Below are positions 1-8,862 of a DNA stretch of 64,000 nucleotides, piece by piece (position 1 is the first letter of the stretch; each line of letters opens with the position of its first letter). The position numbers and the translations under genes are program-made. The notes under the pieces are model-generated. The model was given only the letters and a program-made list of their open reading frames with translations, ran no database searches and was not told where the DNA came from. Origin of the DNA: Flavobacterium granuli (lineage in GTDB: Bacteria > Bacteroidota > Bacteroidia > Flavobacteriales > Flavobacteriaceae); assembly GCF_900129705.1 (NCBI RefSeq), contig NZ_FQWO01000002.1, forward strand, positions 248,001 to 312,000, in the 5' to 3' direction.

Positions 1-406
1 CAACAAATGAAACTCCTTTGTTTTTTGCAATGCTTTTTGCTTTTTCACTAGGCTCCACACCTACTGTTTCCCAACCGTCATTTTTGGCAACAGATAAAAA
101 ATCACCCGTTCCTGCTCCAATATCCAAAATTCTTCCTTTGGCTGGTTGTTGACTGTTAATTAAATTCAATTTATTTTGTAACGCAATCCTTTTTACAAAA
201 TGATATGCTTTTTCAAACAAAGACCGTTTGCTGTCAGTATGAGAAATATAATCCACGCTTTCATAATACTTCCCTAAATTATCCAGACTCGGTTGCGGAA
301 ACGTTATCAACATATCCAAGACTTCATCATGATACAAATCAAATGTTTCTTTGGAAACAGAATGATCCTTTACGGTTAAAAAATGCTTTTTACTTGAAAT
401 ATCCAT
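1..406 (-). CDS. Class I SAM-dependent methyltransferase (3' end outside window)
   Basis: Only the first 135 codons are present; the gene runs off the left edge. Translating the minus strand from the ATG at 406 gives a start MDISSKKHFLTVKDH and, about residues 105-112, the glycine-rich SAM-binding motif DIGAGTGDF followed by an acidic-ended strand (VGVEPSEKA), the classic motif I/II of Rossmann methyltransferases. The N-terminal 90 residues resemble small Bacteroidota methyltransferases that act on quinone, lipid or surface sugar precursors, but the substrate cannot be read from the sequence. It lies downstream of mnmG on the same strand with a 213-base spacer containing a hairpin and a parS-like site, so it probably has its own promoter. 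Confidence 0.8.
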   Translation of the reverse strand, partial: MDISSKKHFLTVKDHSVSKETFDLYHDEVLDMLITFPQPSLDNLGKYYESVDYISHTDSKRSLFEKAYHFVKRIALQNKLNLINSQQPAKGRILDIGAGTGDFLSVAKNDGWETVGVEPSEKAKSIAKNKGVSFV

Positions 407-442
407 TAACTAATTTAAATTTTATTTTTTATTCGTAAACCA

Positions 443-475
443 AACCCTGAAAATATTATAAAAACTTTCAGGGTT
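443..475. terminator. Hairpin between mnmG and the methyltransferase gene
   Basis: Ten-base inverted repeat AACCCTGAAA (443-452) and TTTCAGGGTT (466-475) around a 13-base AT loop. It sits after the mnmG stop (620) and before the methyltransferase start, where a terminator is expected, but the T-run on either side is weak. Confidence 0.45.
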
Positions 476-527
476 AAATTATTTTATAATTTCAAAACTA
501 TTCAGCAATAGCGTGGCATATCGAACT

Positions 528-543
528 AGTTTCACGTGGAACA
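528..543. other. parS-like ParB binding site
   Basis: The 16 bases AGTTTCACGTGGAACA differ at one end position from the well-known parS consensus TGTTTCACGTGGAACA. It lies in the spacer downstream of mnmG, separated from four further copies by that gene. ParB (Spo0J) is known to load on such palindromes near replication origins; here the role is inferred from sequence. Confidence 0.75.
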
Positions 544-619
544 ATGCACATTGCTTTATATTCAATCTTTAGCATAACTAAAAAAAATGGACACCGCGCC
601 TATATACTACATCACTAAA

Positions 620-2491
620 TTATCTTCCCATATAAATCAACAATACCGAAACATCACTTGGAGAAACACCGCTGATACGTGAAGCTTGAGAAATAGTAAC
701 GGGACGAATTTTACTCAATTTCTGTTTTGCTTCTATCGACATTGATTTAATTTTATTGTAATCAAAATCAGCTGGGATTTTTACATCTTCCAAACGCGTC
801 AACTTATCCGCATTATTTCTTTCCTTTTCGATATAACCCGAATATTTCACTTGAATTTCCGCTTGCTCTAAAATTTCCTGATCTAATTCGTTTTCTTCGA
901 TATAGGTTTTAACCTTTTCAAATTTCATGATATCTTCCAAATCAATTTGAGGACGAGAAAAAACCTTAAACATTTTATCCCCTTGCGAAATCAGAGCCGT
1001 TCCTTTTGATTCTAAAATCGGATTCGCTTCCGCAACAGAAATACTGGTTTCTTTGAAAAAGGCAACCATTTTTTCAGACTCATTTAATTTTTGCTCCATT
1101 CGACGCAAACGCTTCTCAGATGCTAAACCAATTTCGTGCGACAAAGGCGTTAATCTAAAATCGGCATTATCTTGACGCAACAAGGTTCTATATTCAGCAC
1201 GAGAAGTAAACATACGATAAGGTTCTTCAGTTCCTTTAGTAATCAAGTCATCAATCAAAACTCCAATATAAGCTTCATCCCTCTTTAAAATTAAAGGCGC
1301 TTTTTCATGTACTTTTAAATGTGCATTAATTCCAGCCATCAATCCTTGAGAAGCCGCTTCTTCATAACCCGTCGTTCCATTGATTTGTCCAGCAAAATAC
1401 AAACCTTCAACCAGCTTTGTTTCCAAAGTATGTTTCAACTGTGTAGGCGGAAAATAATCATATTCTATGGCATATCCAGGACGGAAAAATTTAACCTTTT
1501 CAAAACCCGCAACAGAACTCAACGCTTTAAACTGAATATCCTCCGGAAGCGAAGTAGAAAAACCATTTACATAAACCTCACAGGTATTCCAACCTTCGGG
1601 CTCTACAAACAACTGATGTCTTTCTTTATCAGCAAAACGATTAATCTTATCTTCTATCGAAGGACAATATCTCGGGCCAAGGCTTTTTATTCTTCCATTA
1701 AACATCGGCGAGCGATCAAAACCTTCTCTCAAAATATCATGAACTTGAAGCGAAGTGTAGGTCATATGACAAGACCTTTGATGCACCAACGGAGAAGTCA
1801 AATCCGAATAAGAAAACTTATCCGGCTTAGCATCTCCCTTTTCTTCATTCATTTTGGAATAATCCAAAGAACGACCATCCACACGAGGAGGCGTTCCAGT
1901 TTTCATTCTTCCGGCTTCAAAACCGGCATTCACTAAATCTTCGGTAATTCCATATGCTGCACTTTCACCCGCTCTACCTCCTCCGAATTGTTTTTCACCA
2001 ATATGAATCAAACCGTTTAAAAAAGTTCCATTGGTCAAAACAACCGCTTTCGATCTAATCTCTACTCCAAGCGAAGTTCGTATTCCTTTTATTTGACCAT
2101 TCTCAATGATCAAACCTTTTACCATTTCCTGATAAAAATCCAAATTAGGAGTTCCCTCCAGCATCATTCTCCACTCTTCAGCAAAACGCATCCGATCGCT
2201 TTGCACCCTTGGCGACCACATTGCAGGTCCTTTGGATTTGTTGAGCATTTTGAACTGGATTGCCGTTCTGTCTGAAACGATTCCCGAGTATCCGCCAAGA
2301 GCATCAATCTCACGAACAATTTGCCCCTTGGCAATTCCACCCATTGCAGGATTACACGACATTTGAGCGATGTTTTGCAAACTCATGGTTACCAACAGAG
2401 TTTTGGAACCCAAATTAGCAGCAGCAGCTGCGGCTTCTGAACCGGCATGACCTGCGCCAACCACAATTACATCATATTCTTCTTGAAACAT
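620..2491 (-). CDS. mnmG: tRNA uridine-5-carboxymethylaminomethyl modification enzyme MnmG (GidA)
   Basis: MnmG is the FAD-dependent subunit that, with the GTPase MnmE, places a carboxymethylaminomethyl group on wobble uridine U34 of several tRNAs in the cytoplasm. The 623-residue length is typical. Visible features are the N-terminal dinucleotide fold VVGAGHAGSEAA (about residues 10-21), the conserved MSCNPAMGGIAKG segment near residue 44, the PRYCPSIEDKI motif with its catalytic-type cysteine, and the second FAD motif FAGQINGTTGYEEAA. The C-terminal helical domain needed for MnmE contact is present and ends with the family-like ISQASRISGVSPSDVSVLL. The gene is flanked on both sides by parS palindromes; gid genes are often close to origins in bacteria. 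Confidence 0.97.
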   Translation of the reverse strand: MFQEEYDVIVVGAGHAGSEAAAAAANLGSKTLLVTMSLQNIAQMSCNPAMGGIAKGQIVREIDALGGYSGIVSDRTAIQFKMLNKSKGPAMWSPRVQSDRMRFAEEWRMMLEGTPNLDFYQEMVKGLIIENGQIKGIRTSLGVEIRSKAVVLTNGTFLNGLIHIGEKQFGGGRAGESAAYGITEDLVNAGFEAGRMKTGTPPRVDGRSLDYSKMNEEKGDAKPDKFSYSDLTSPLVHQRSCHMTYTSLQVHDILREGFDRSPMFNGRIKSLGPRYCPSIEDKINRFADKERHQLFVEPEGWNTCEVYVNGFSTSLPEDIQFKALSSVAGFEKVKFFRPGYAIEYDYFPPTQLKHTLETKLVEGLYFAGQINGTTGYEEAASQGLMAGINAHLKVHEKAPLILKRDEAYIGVLIDDLITKGTEEPYRMFTSRAEYRTLLRQDNADFRLTPLSHEIGLASEKRLRRMEQKLNESEKMVAFFKETSISVAEANPILESKGTALISQGDKMFKVFSRPQIDLEDIMKFEKVKTYIEENELDQEILEQAEIQVKYSGYIEKERNNADKLTRLEDVKIPADFDYNKIKSMSIEAKQKLSKIRPVTISQASRISGVSPSDVSVLLIYMGR

Positions 2492-2621
2492 TTTTTCTTA
2501 TGAATTAATTCCCGGTTCCCGGGAGTACGCTTTAAAACCTGAATCGCATTCAGATTATTCAAACTAAATTATTTATTTTCCCTTGCGGGACACTGATTAT
2601 TCAATCAAACTTAAAATAAAA

Positions 2622-2637
2622 CGTTTCACGTGAAACA
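2622..2637. other. parS-like ParB binding site
   Basis: CGTTTCACGTGAAACA, matching the parS consensus TGTTTCACGTGAAACA at 15 of 16 positions. First of four copies crowded into 2622-2770 between mnmG and ybeY. Confidence 0.8.
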
Positions 2638-2661
2638 TATTATTTTGAAAGCATATTATTT

Positions 2662-2677
2662 TGTTTCACGTGGAACA
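2662..2677. other. parS ParB binding site
   Basis: TGTTTCACGTGGAACA, a full match to a known functional parS variant. Spaced 40 bases (start to start) from the previous copy. Confidence 0.85.
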
Positions 2678-2709
2678 AACTATCACTTGAAGTTTTAAAC
2701 TTAATGAAA

Positions 2710-2725
2710 TGTTTCACGTGAAACA
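2710..2725. other. parS ParB binding site
   Basis: TGTTTCACGTGAAACA, a perfect 16-base palindrome. Spaced 48 bases from the previous copy and about 30 bases downstream of the ybeY stop codon. Confidence 0.87.
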
Positions 2726-2750
2726 TTTAAAAATCCAACTGGAGAAAGAA

Positions 2751-3170
2751 TTACTGTTCCACGTGAAACATTACTATTTTTTCATCTTCTTTGGAACGCA
2801 TCAAAACTTCGTCTTCATCTCCTTTGTCCTTGTAACCGCAGTAATGCAAAATTCCATGAACCAAAACTCTTTTTAATTCCTCTTCAAAAGACACTTTAAA
2901 ATCATTAGCATTGTCCTGAACACGTTCTACGGAAATAAAAATATCACCATTTAATTCGTTTCCTAGGCTATAATCAAAAGAAATTATATCTGTCAAAGTA
3001 TCGTGATTGAGATACTCTACATTTATCTTGTGTAGGTATTCGTCATCACAAAAGATGTAATTAATTTCACCTTCTTTCTTATCCTCAGATAAAATAACTT
3101 CAGATAGCCACTTAGCAACAGCCTCTTCGTTTTCTAAACTAAACTCGTTTTCGTAATTGAAATTGATCAT
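2751..3170 (-). CDS. ybeY: Endoribonuclease YbeY, rRNA maturation factor
   Basis: YbeY is a metal-dependent single-strand endoribonuclease that takes part in 16S rRNA 3'-end maturation and ribosome quality control. The 139-residue protein is of normal size and keeps the family core: NVEYLNHDTLTDIISFDYS in the middle and the metal motif HGILHYCGYKD (about residues 107-117). The usual motif is HGxLHLxGYDH; here the third ligand position is Asp rather than His, a change I believe is common in Bacteroidota YbeY. Its ATG overlaps the end of the upstream DUF4175 gene by four bases (ATGA), so the two are translationally coupled. The last six residues, MFHVEQ, come from an embedded parS site. Confidence 0.93.
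   Translation of the reverse strand: MINFNYENEFSLENEEAVAKWLSEVILSEDKKEGEINYIFCDDEYLHKINVEYLNHDTLTDIISFDYSLGNELNGDIFISVERVQDNANDFKVSFEEELKRVLVHGILHYCGYKDKGDEDEVLMRSKEDEKIVMFHVEQ
2755..2770. other. parS ParB binding site inside the end of ybeY
   Basis: TGTTCCACGTGAAACA lies within the coding sequence of ybeY, immediately before its stop. Read on the minus strand it encodes the final residues MFHVEQ, the peptide signature that parS sequences produce when they overlap a gene end. Confidence 0.85.
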
Positions 3171-6100
3171 TTTTTATTAAAATATTCTTGAACCTTAAGG
3201 TTAAAATTGGAGCGCAAAGGTAATGATTGTCTGTTTAATATCTCTATGCTATTCAAATATTCTAACAATGAGTCCGGCAAGGCTTTAGAACCGTTCGAAA
3301 AGCTGTTTTTATTGGTCTCCGATTGTCTTTTATAATCCTCTCCCTGCTCTTTAAAAGCGGTTTCCAATTTCAATAAATCTTGTTTAATATCTAATACCTT
3401 TTGCATCGTAGCATTATTAAAACCTTTGTTCAAAAGTTGTTTTTCTAATTGCTTCATTTTTTCAAGAGTACTTTGCCCACTCGAACCTAAACCTTGTTTA
3501 TTTAATTCCTTTTCTAAAGCTTCCCTTAATCGCTGTTGCTCTTTATAGATTTCCATTATAGCCTGAGCATCTCCTTCACCGTCTTTCCCATCTTGGTTCG
3601 AATTTTTTCCAGTTTTAGCTCCTTCACCAGGCTTCTCCCCTTTTTGCATTCCTTCTTTAATTTTATCACCCAGACCATCTTGCTTTTTAATAATATCCGG
3701 CAATTGCATACCTGAACCACTACCTGGTTTTGGTTTTCCTTTTCCCATACCTGACAGAGACATTTGCATATTATTTAATTGCTCACTCAAAAAATCACCT
3801 AATTTATTGGAAGCTGCTACAGCGTATTGTTGGTGTGAAACTCCCTTTGGGACTTGCGAGTCGGATAAAGATTCCAAAGATTTATCGACATTATACTGAA
3901 CATTTCCAATTTCCTTAGTTATGTCTTCAGCAATTTTGGGGTTACGCAAAGACAAAGCAAACAAGCTATCGTCAATATGTTTGAATTGTTGTTTTAGATT
4001 TTGTTGCTGCTTAATGTATTTATTGAAAGCGGGAGAACCGGCTTTTAAACTTTTAAACTGAGCCATCACATCTTCTTGCGATAAAGAAAAAGCCAATAAA
4101 TTGTCCAGTATTTGCCTCAACATTTTTACATCCTCTTCCATTTGCTCTTGTTCATTTTGCTCAAGACTTTCAGTCATTTTCTTTGCCATCATTTTCATAT
4201 TCTTGGCAGCATTCTTTTGTTTGGGCTTCGCTTTCGCTTTATTGTTTTTTTGCAATTCCTCGACGGCTTTCTTTACATCCTCCTCAATATTTTTTTCCAA
4301 ATCCGCATCCTTAGATAAGTCTAAAGGTGTTTTTAACTCTTTATTGTCTTTCTCTAAATCATCTAATTCTTGCTGAATTTTATCAAAATCCTCCTTAACT
4401 TCTTTCTGATTTACGGTTGTATTATCCTTATCAGTTTCAGAAATTTTTTCTTGTTTATTTGAAAGTTTATCCAGTTTATTCGAAAGTTGTTCCGCTTTCT
4501 TTTCTATATAATATTTTTTAGTTAGTTCAACTAATTGCTCTAAATTTTTGGTTTGGTTTTTACTATTCTGTTTGAATTTATCTAATTTATTAAGCAACTC
4601 TTCGTTTTGAATTTTATCATTCAACTCTTGAAGTTCATCTAATAATTTTCTGTTTTTTTCTAAATCTTTGTTAGCATTGTCCAATCGTTTTTCAAGTTCT
4701 TCCTTCATTTGATCTTTCTTCTCAGCCTTGAATTGATCGAGATGATCTTTCATCCTTTTGGCAAATTCCTTCATTCGCTCATCTTGCTGTTTCTGACGTT
4801 GGACAAAATCATTTACTTTTTGTTGATCTTTGAACTCAAATTGTTCTTTCTCTTTTCCAGTTTTTTGAATTTTATCAATATCCAAAATTTGCTTGTTCTG
4901 ATTCTTTAAAGATTTTTCTAATCCGTTAATATTATCATTTTGTTGTTTCAAAAGCTGATCTTCATTCTCCTCAGCGGTAGAAACTCTATTGCTGAACACC
5001 GCTGATTTAGAACTCTTAAAACGATGAAGGGCATCATTGTCAAAAACCTCAAAATAATAATCATAAGATATTCCTTGAACAACGGGAAGATTTGATGGGA
5101 AAGCAAATACAAATTGATCAAATACGGTCTTCTTTATTGCAATTGTTCCACGCTTGGCATGCTCTGGTTTATTGCTTTCATAATAGACTACCTGCAATTG
5201 AGATAAACCGTAATCATCTGCAATTTGACCTACAACATAGTTAGATCCCAGCTTCAAACTGTCTGGCGCTTTGCTTACATTGATTGACGGATACTGATCT
5301 TTAACCACAGTAAGCATATAATTCAACTTTTCATACTTCTCTACCTTCTTATTTGAAGTAAAAATTTGATATTCAGTAGTATTAGATATATTTTTAGTCA
5401 AAATGAAACTATCTTCTACTTTAGAAAAGGAAAATTGAGCCTGTTGATCAATCCAATCTATTTTTTGAGTCGCTTCAGTCTCCATTTTCCATGTTACTGT
5501 AGTTCCTTCAGGAATAACTGCATTACCACTACCTTTTAAAACTTCTGCTTTTCTATTCAAATATGAAGGAAATTTTAAATACATTTCAAAATTTAAAATC
5601 GATGGAACCGCCATGACTTTGAGTTCATACTCTTTCGAACTAACCGAATTTGCTTCTAAATGAAAAGAGATATTCTCAGAAGGTTTGCTAATCTTAAATT
5701 GAAATTCCCCCGGAACGACACTTTCCATAAAATAACTTTCATCATCAATAAAAATCATTGCGTTATCAGGAACCACTTTTCCAACGGTTTTAATTTTAAG
5801 AACGAAATCTTTATTCTGTTCGGTTAGTAAATTAGAATTTAATACCACAAATTCAAAAGGAGCTGGCGGAATAAATGCCGTATTAAAATGTATCACTCTA
5901 TTCAAACTTTGCGAAATTATAGCGTTGTTTCCAGAGAAATAAAACACCATAAAAAACAAAACCGGAATAATTGCAAGCGGGAAATATTTTCTGTTTTCAC
6001 TATAATTTACTGCATTTCCAAAAGGAATTGGTTGTAAATTTTTTGCCTTTTGTTCTATCGAAGCCAACAATAATTCAGAATTATGATGCAAATCTGAATT

Positions 6101-6445
6101 TGCCAATTGAAGATAGTTTGTCAATTTATCGTTCACTTCCGGAAAATGATTTCCTATAATATACGATGCCTGATTAAAATCGATTCCTTTTTGAAGTTTA
6201 AAAAGTTTAAATATTGGAAACAAAATAAACCGCAAAAAAAGCAATGCTTCTACTCCAACAAAACTCCAAAATAAAACAGTTCTTCCCAAAGGTTTCAGCC
6301 AAAGGAAATATTCAATAAAAAGAGTAAACAAAAAATAAAGTAGCCCTAAACCAATAAACAATACGATTCCTCGTATCAGTTCATTAGTATAAAACTTCCG
6401 AATAAAAGCTTCTAACTTTTGATAAATGAAATTTGAATGCTCCAA
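3167..6445 (-). CDS. DUF4175-type large membrane-anchored coiled-coil protein
   Basis: The 1092-residue protein has two or three hydrophobic segments near the N-terminus (about residues 22-80, IVLFIGLGLLYFLFTLFIEY and following, and about 153-172), a beta-rich region to about residue 490, then a very long Lys/Glu/Gln-rich coiled-coil stretch to roughly 780, and a Gly/Lys-rich tail (GMGKGKPKPGSGSGMQLPD). This layout matches a Bacteroidota family known to me as DUF4175, of unknown function. A periplasmic body anchored in the inner membrane is the likely topology. It precedes and overlaps ybeY by four bases, so it shares its transcript. No enzyme motif was found. Confidence 0.8.
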   Translation of the reverse strand: MEHSNFIYQKLEAFIRKFYTNELIRGIVLFIGLGLLYFLFTLFIEYFLWLKPLGRTVLFWSFVGVEALLFLRFILFPIFKLFKLQKGIDFNQASYIIGNHFPEVNDKLTNYLQLANSDLHHNSELLLASIEQKAKNLQPIPFGNAVNYSENRKYFPLAIIPVLFFMVFYFSGNNAIISQSLNRVIHFNTAFIPPAPFEFVVLNSNLLTEQNKDFVLKIKTVGKVVPDNAMIFIDDESYFMESVVPGEFQFKISKPSENISFHLEANSVSSKEYELKVMAVPSILNFEMYLKFPSYLNRKAEVLKGSGNAVIPEGTTVTWKMETEATQKIDWIDQQAQFSFSKVEDSFILTKNISNTTEYQIFTSNKKVEKYEKLNYMLTVVKDQYPSINVSKAPDSLKLGSNYVVGQIADDYGLSQLQVVYYESNKPEHAKRGTIAIKKTVFDQFVFAFPSNLPVVQGISYDYYFEVFDNDALHRFKSSKSAVFSNRVSTAEENEDQLLKQQNDNINGLEKSLKNQNKQILDIDKIQKTGKEKEQFEFKDQQKVNDFVQRQKQQDERMKEFAKRMKDHLDQFKAEKKDQMKEELEKRLDNANKDLEKNRKLLDELQELNDKIQNEELLNKLDKFKQNSKNQTKNLEQLVELTKKYYIEKKAEQLSNKLDKLSNKQEKISETDKDNTTVNQKEVKEDFDKIQQELDDLEKDNKELKTPLDLSKDADLEKNIEEDVKKAVEELQKNNKAKAKPKQKNAAKNMKMMAKKMTESLEQNEQEQMEEDVKMLRQILDNLLAFSLSQEDVMAQFKSLKAGSPAFNKYIKQQQNLKQQFKHIDDSLFALSLRNPKIAEDITKEIGNVQYNVDKSLESLSDSQVPKGVSHQQYAVAASNKLGDFLSEQLNNMQMSLSGMGKGKPKPGSGSGMQLPDIIKKQDGLGDKIKEGMQKGEKPGEGAKTGKNSNQDGKDGEGDAQAIMEIYKEQQRLREALEKELNKQGLGSSGQSTLEKMKQLEKQLLNKGFNNATMQKVLDIKQDLLKLETAFKEQGEDYKRQSETNKNSFSNGSKALPDSLLEYLNSIEILNRQSLPLRSNFNLKVQEYFNKK

Positions 6446-6579
6446 AATTTACAATTATAATTTTATAACCAATAAATGTAGCAATTTATATCAATAAAGA
6501 AATGTTAAAAAACACAGATTGTTTTTTCGCAGAACAGATAAACCCAAATTGAAATTATACGATTGACTAATTGAAATTG

Positions 6580-6587
6580 TATATTTG
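6580..6587 (+). promoter_or_regulatory. Probable -7 promoter element of gltX
   Basis: TATATTTG fits the Bacteroidota -7 consensus TAnnTTTG and lies about 17 bases before the gltX ATG. TTG triplets occur upstream at 6549 and 6563, but neither is at the ideal spacing. Confidence 0.55.
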
Positions 6588-6604
6588 CATCAAAATTTAC
6601 TATA

Positions 6605-8110
6605 ATGTCAAAGCAAGTTCGAGTGCGTTTTGCACCAAGTCCAACAGGACCTTTACATATTGGCGGAGTTCGTACCGCATTGTTTAACTATCTGTTTGCC
6701 AAAAAAAACAGTGGAACATTCTATCTACGAATTGAAGATACCGATCAAAATCGTTTTGTACCAGGTGCCGAGGCTTATATCATGGAAGCATTAGAATGGT
6801 TAGGAATTGCTCCTGATGAAACTATTGGAAAAAATGAAAAATTTGCTCCTTACCGTCAAAGCGAAAGAAAACATTTATACAAAGAATACGCTGACCAATT
6901 AATCAACAGCAACTGGGCATATTATGCATTTGATACTGCTGAAGCTTTGGATGCTTATAGAAAAGCAGATGAAGAACAAGGAAAAACATTCATTTACAAT
7001 CATACTAACAGGGAAAAACTAGATACTTCTTTAGTGATTTCACAAGATGAAACAGCCAGAAGAATTGCTGCTGGTGAACATTATGTCATTCGTTTCAAAA
7101 CACCGGTTGATGAAACTTTACACTTACACGACATCATTCGTGGCGACGTAAAATTTGAAACCCGTTTACTTGATGACAAAGTTTTGTTTAAAAGCGATGG
7201 TATGCCAACCTATCATTTAGCCAATATTGTCGATGATCATTTGATGGAAACTTCACATGTTATTCGCGGTGAAGAATGGTTGCCGTCAATGCCATTACAT
7301 GTTTTATTATACAGAGCATTTGGTTGGGAAGCACCAGAATTTGCACATTTACCTCTAATTTTAAAACCAATAGGAAATGGTAAATTATCCAAACGTGATG
7401 GTGATAAATTAGGATTTCCGGTATTCCCATTAGAATGGAAATCAGAAGAAGGTATTTCATCAGGATACAGAGAAAAAGGTTTTTTCCCGGAAGCGGTTAT
7501 AAATTTCTTGGCTTTATTGGGTTGGAATGACGGAACAGATAAAGAATTGTATACTTTAGAAGAATTAGTAGACGCTTTTGATTTAAGCAGAGTGCATAAA
7601 GCAGGTGCTAAATTTGATCCAGAAAAAAACAAATGGTTCAATCATCAGTATTTAATCAAACAAAATAATGAAGATTTAGCCAAAAGCTTCGCTCCTATTT
7701 TAGAATCAAAAGGATTTACAATCGATAAAAATCAGCTAACAAAAATCGTTTCTTTAATTAAAGAGCGTGCTCATTTTGTATCAGAATTTTGGGACTTGAG
7801 CGATTTCTTCTTTGTAGCTCCAACAGCTTATGACGAGAAAGCATCTAAAAACTGGAAAGCAGAAACTCCAGCATTAATGCAAGAATTAATTTCAGTATTA
7901 GAAGAAATAACTGATTTCACATCAGTAAATATTGAAACATTAGTGAAAGACTGGATGACTAAAAACGAAATTGGTATGGGTAAAGTAATGCAACCTTTCC
8001 GTTTGAGTTTAGTGGGAGCGTTAAAAGGTCCTCACCTATTTGATATCGTGGAACTCATTGGAAAAGAAGAAACAATCAAAAGGCTTCAAAAAGCAATTGA
8101 AACATTATAA
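6605..8110 (+). CDS. gltX: Glutamate--tRNA ligase
   Basis: GltX charges tRNA-Glu with glutamate in the cytoplasm. This class I synthetase has the N-terminal signature RFAPSPTGPLHIGGVR (HIGH motif at residues 18-21), the second conserved region ARRIAAGEHYVIRF, and the ATP-binding KMSKS-type loop GKLSKRDGD near residue 260. The insertion FPVFPLEWKSEEGISSGYRE after that loop is typical of Bacteroidota enzymes. Length (501 residues) is normal. glnS is also present in this window, so this enzyme probably does not need to misacylate tRNA-Gln. It is plus-strand, against the local trend, with its own promoter and a strong terminator. Confidence 0.97.
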   Translation: MSKQVRVRFAPSPTGPLHIGGVRTALFNYLFAKKNSGTFYLRIEDTDQNRFVPGAEAYIMEALEWLGIAPDETIGKNEKFAPYRQSERKHLYKEYADQLINSNWAYYAFDTAEALDAYRKADEEQGKTFIYNHTNREKLDTSLVISQDETARRIAAGEHYVIRFKTPVDETLHLHDIIRGDVKFETRLLDDKVLFKSDGMPTYHLANIVDDHLMETSHVIRGEEWLPSMPLHVLLYRAFGWEAPEFAHLPLILKPIGNGKLSKRDGDKLGFPVFPLEWKSEEGISSGYREKGFFPEAVINFLALLGWNDGTDKELYTLEELVDAFDLSRVHKAGAKFDPEKNKWFNHQYLIKQNNEDLAKSFAPILESKGFTIDKNQLTKIVSLIKERAHFVSEFWDLSDFFFVAPTAYDEKASKNWKAETPALMQELISVLEEITDFTSVNIETLVKDWMTKNEIGMGKVMQPFRLSLVGALKGPHLFDIVELIGKEETIKRLQKAIETL

Positions 8111-8115
8111 TACTA

Positions 8116-8146
8116 AAAAGGCTCCTTAATTTAGGAGCCTTTTTTT
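8116..8146. terminator. Bidirectional terminator between gltX and the outer-membrane gene
   Basis: AAAAAGGCTCC, an 8-base loop and GGAGCCTTTTTTT form a strong stem with a T-run on each strand. It serves gltX and the convergent gene ending at 8145, whose stop codon lies at its edge. Confidence 0.9.
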
Positions 8147-8786
8147 ATAAATAAAAAATGATATTTCCGTTTATTATTCCAGGATTTCCTTTAAAATTAT
8201 AACCCAAATTCTTAGAATTTAAATTATCCAGCATATTATTTACACCATATTGATAGGAAACATTTACTCGAAAATACTTTGCTCCTGCCGTAATCCCTAC
8301 AGTAGGATAAAAATTGAATTTTGAAATATCAACAATATCCTTGGCTAACAAAGTGGTTCCAGAAATGATATTATTTTCATTATTAGAATCAATTTTAAAT
8401 TTCCCATTCACTTGAACAATCGGACCCAGTTCTAAACTCAAATGATCTTCAATAAGTATATAACTCAATTGTAAAGAAATCTGAGCAGAAGGCAATTTAT
8501 ACTTTACATCCTCATTCATTAAAAGAAGATTCTTAGTGGCGACCGAAAAATTATTCTCACTAAACTGAATCGAATATACCATATCCCAATCATTATAAAA
8601 ATTTCCTCGCACAGACAAACCCGCATTCCAACCCATTTCCGATTTTGTTTGAAAATTATTCGTGTTCAAATTAAAATGGTTTACGCCTAAAGTAATTCCA
8701 ATTCTATTGGAATCCCTATAACCATATTGAGCTGAAACGGTATAAGAAACCAATGCAATAACTGAAATGAAGACCGCTTTTTTCAT
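8145..8786 (-). CDS. Outer-membrane beta-barrel protein (PorT-like)
   Basis: 213 residues with a clear Sec signal peptide, MKKAVFISVIALVSYTVSA, followed by alternating hydrophobic/polar strands and an aromatic C-terminal residue pattern (GNIIFYL) expected of a small outer-membrane barrel. Repeated Tyr/Asn/Gly-rich strands (FNFYPTVGITAGAKYFRVNVSYQYG) fit the broad Bacteroidota outer-membrane beta-barrel families. No specific function can be assigned. It stands alone, convergent with gltX and divergent from the SPFH gene. Confidence 0.75.
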   Translation of the reverse strand: MKKAVFISVIALVSYTVSAQYGYRDSNRIGITLGVNHFNLNTNNFQTKSEMGWNAGLSVRGNFYNDWDMVYSIQFSENNFSVATKNLLLMNEDVKYKLPSAQISLQLSYILIEDHLSLELGPIVQVNGKFKIDSNNENNIISGTTLLAKDIVDISKFNFYPTVGITAGAKYFRVNVSYQYGVNNMLDNLNSKNLGYNFKGNPGIINGNIIFYL

Positions 8787-8862
8787 ATAAACAGATTTAA
8801 GTAGGAAAAATCTAAAGTTATTTGTAATTTACACCTAAAATTAAACTTAAATTAAATATATT

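Noticed and set aside
1319..1936. A 205-codon open frame antisense to mnmG
   Set aside because: It lies wholly within the well-supported mnmG gene on the other strand and has no recognisable domain.
2510..2530. Short G/C palindrome CCCGGTTCCCGGG upstream of mnmG
   Set aside because: The arms are too short and there is no T-run or adjacent partner; it is not a convincing terminator or operator.
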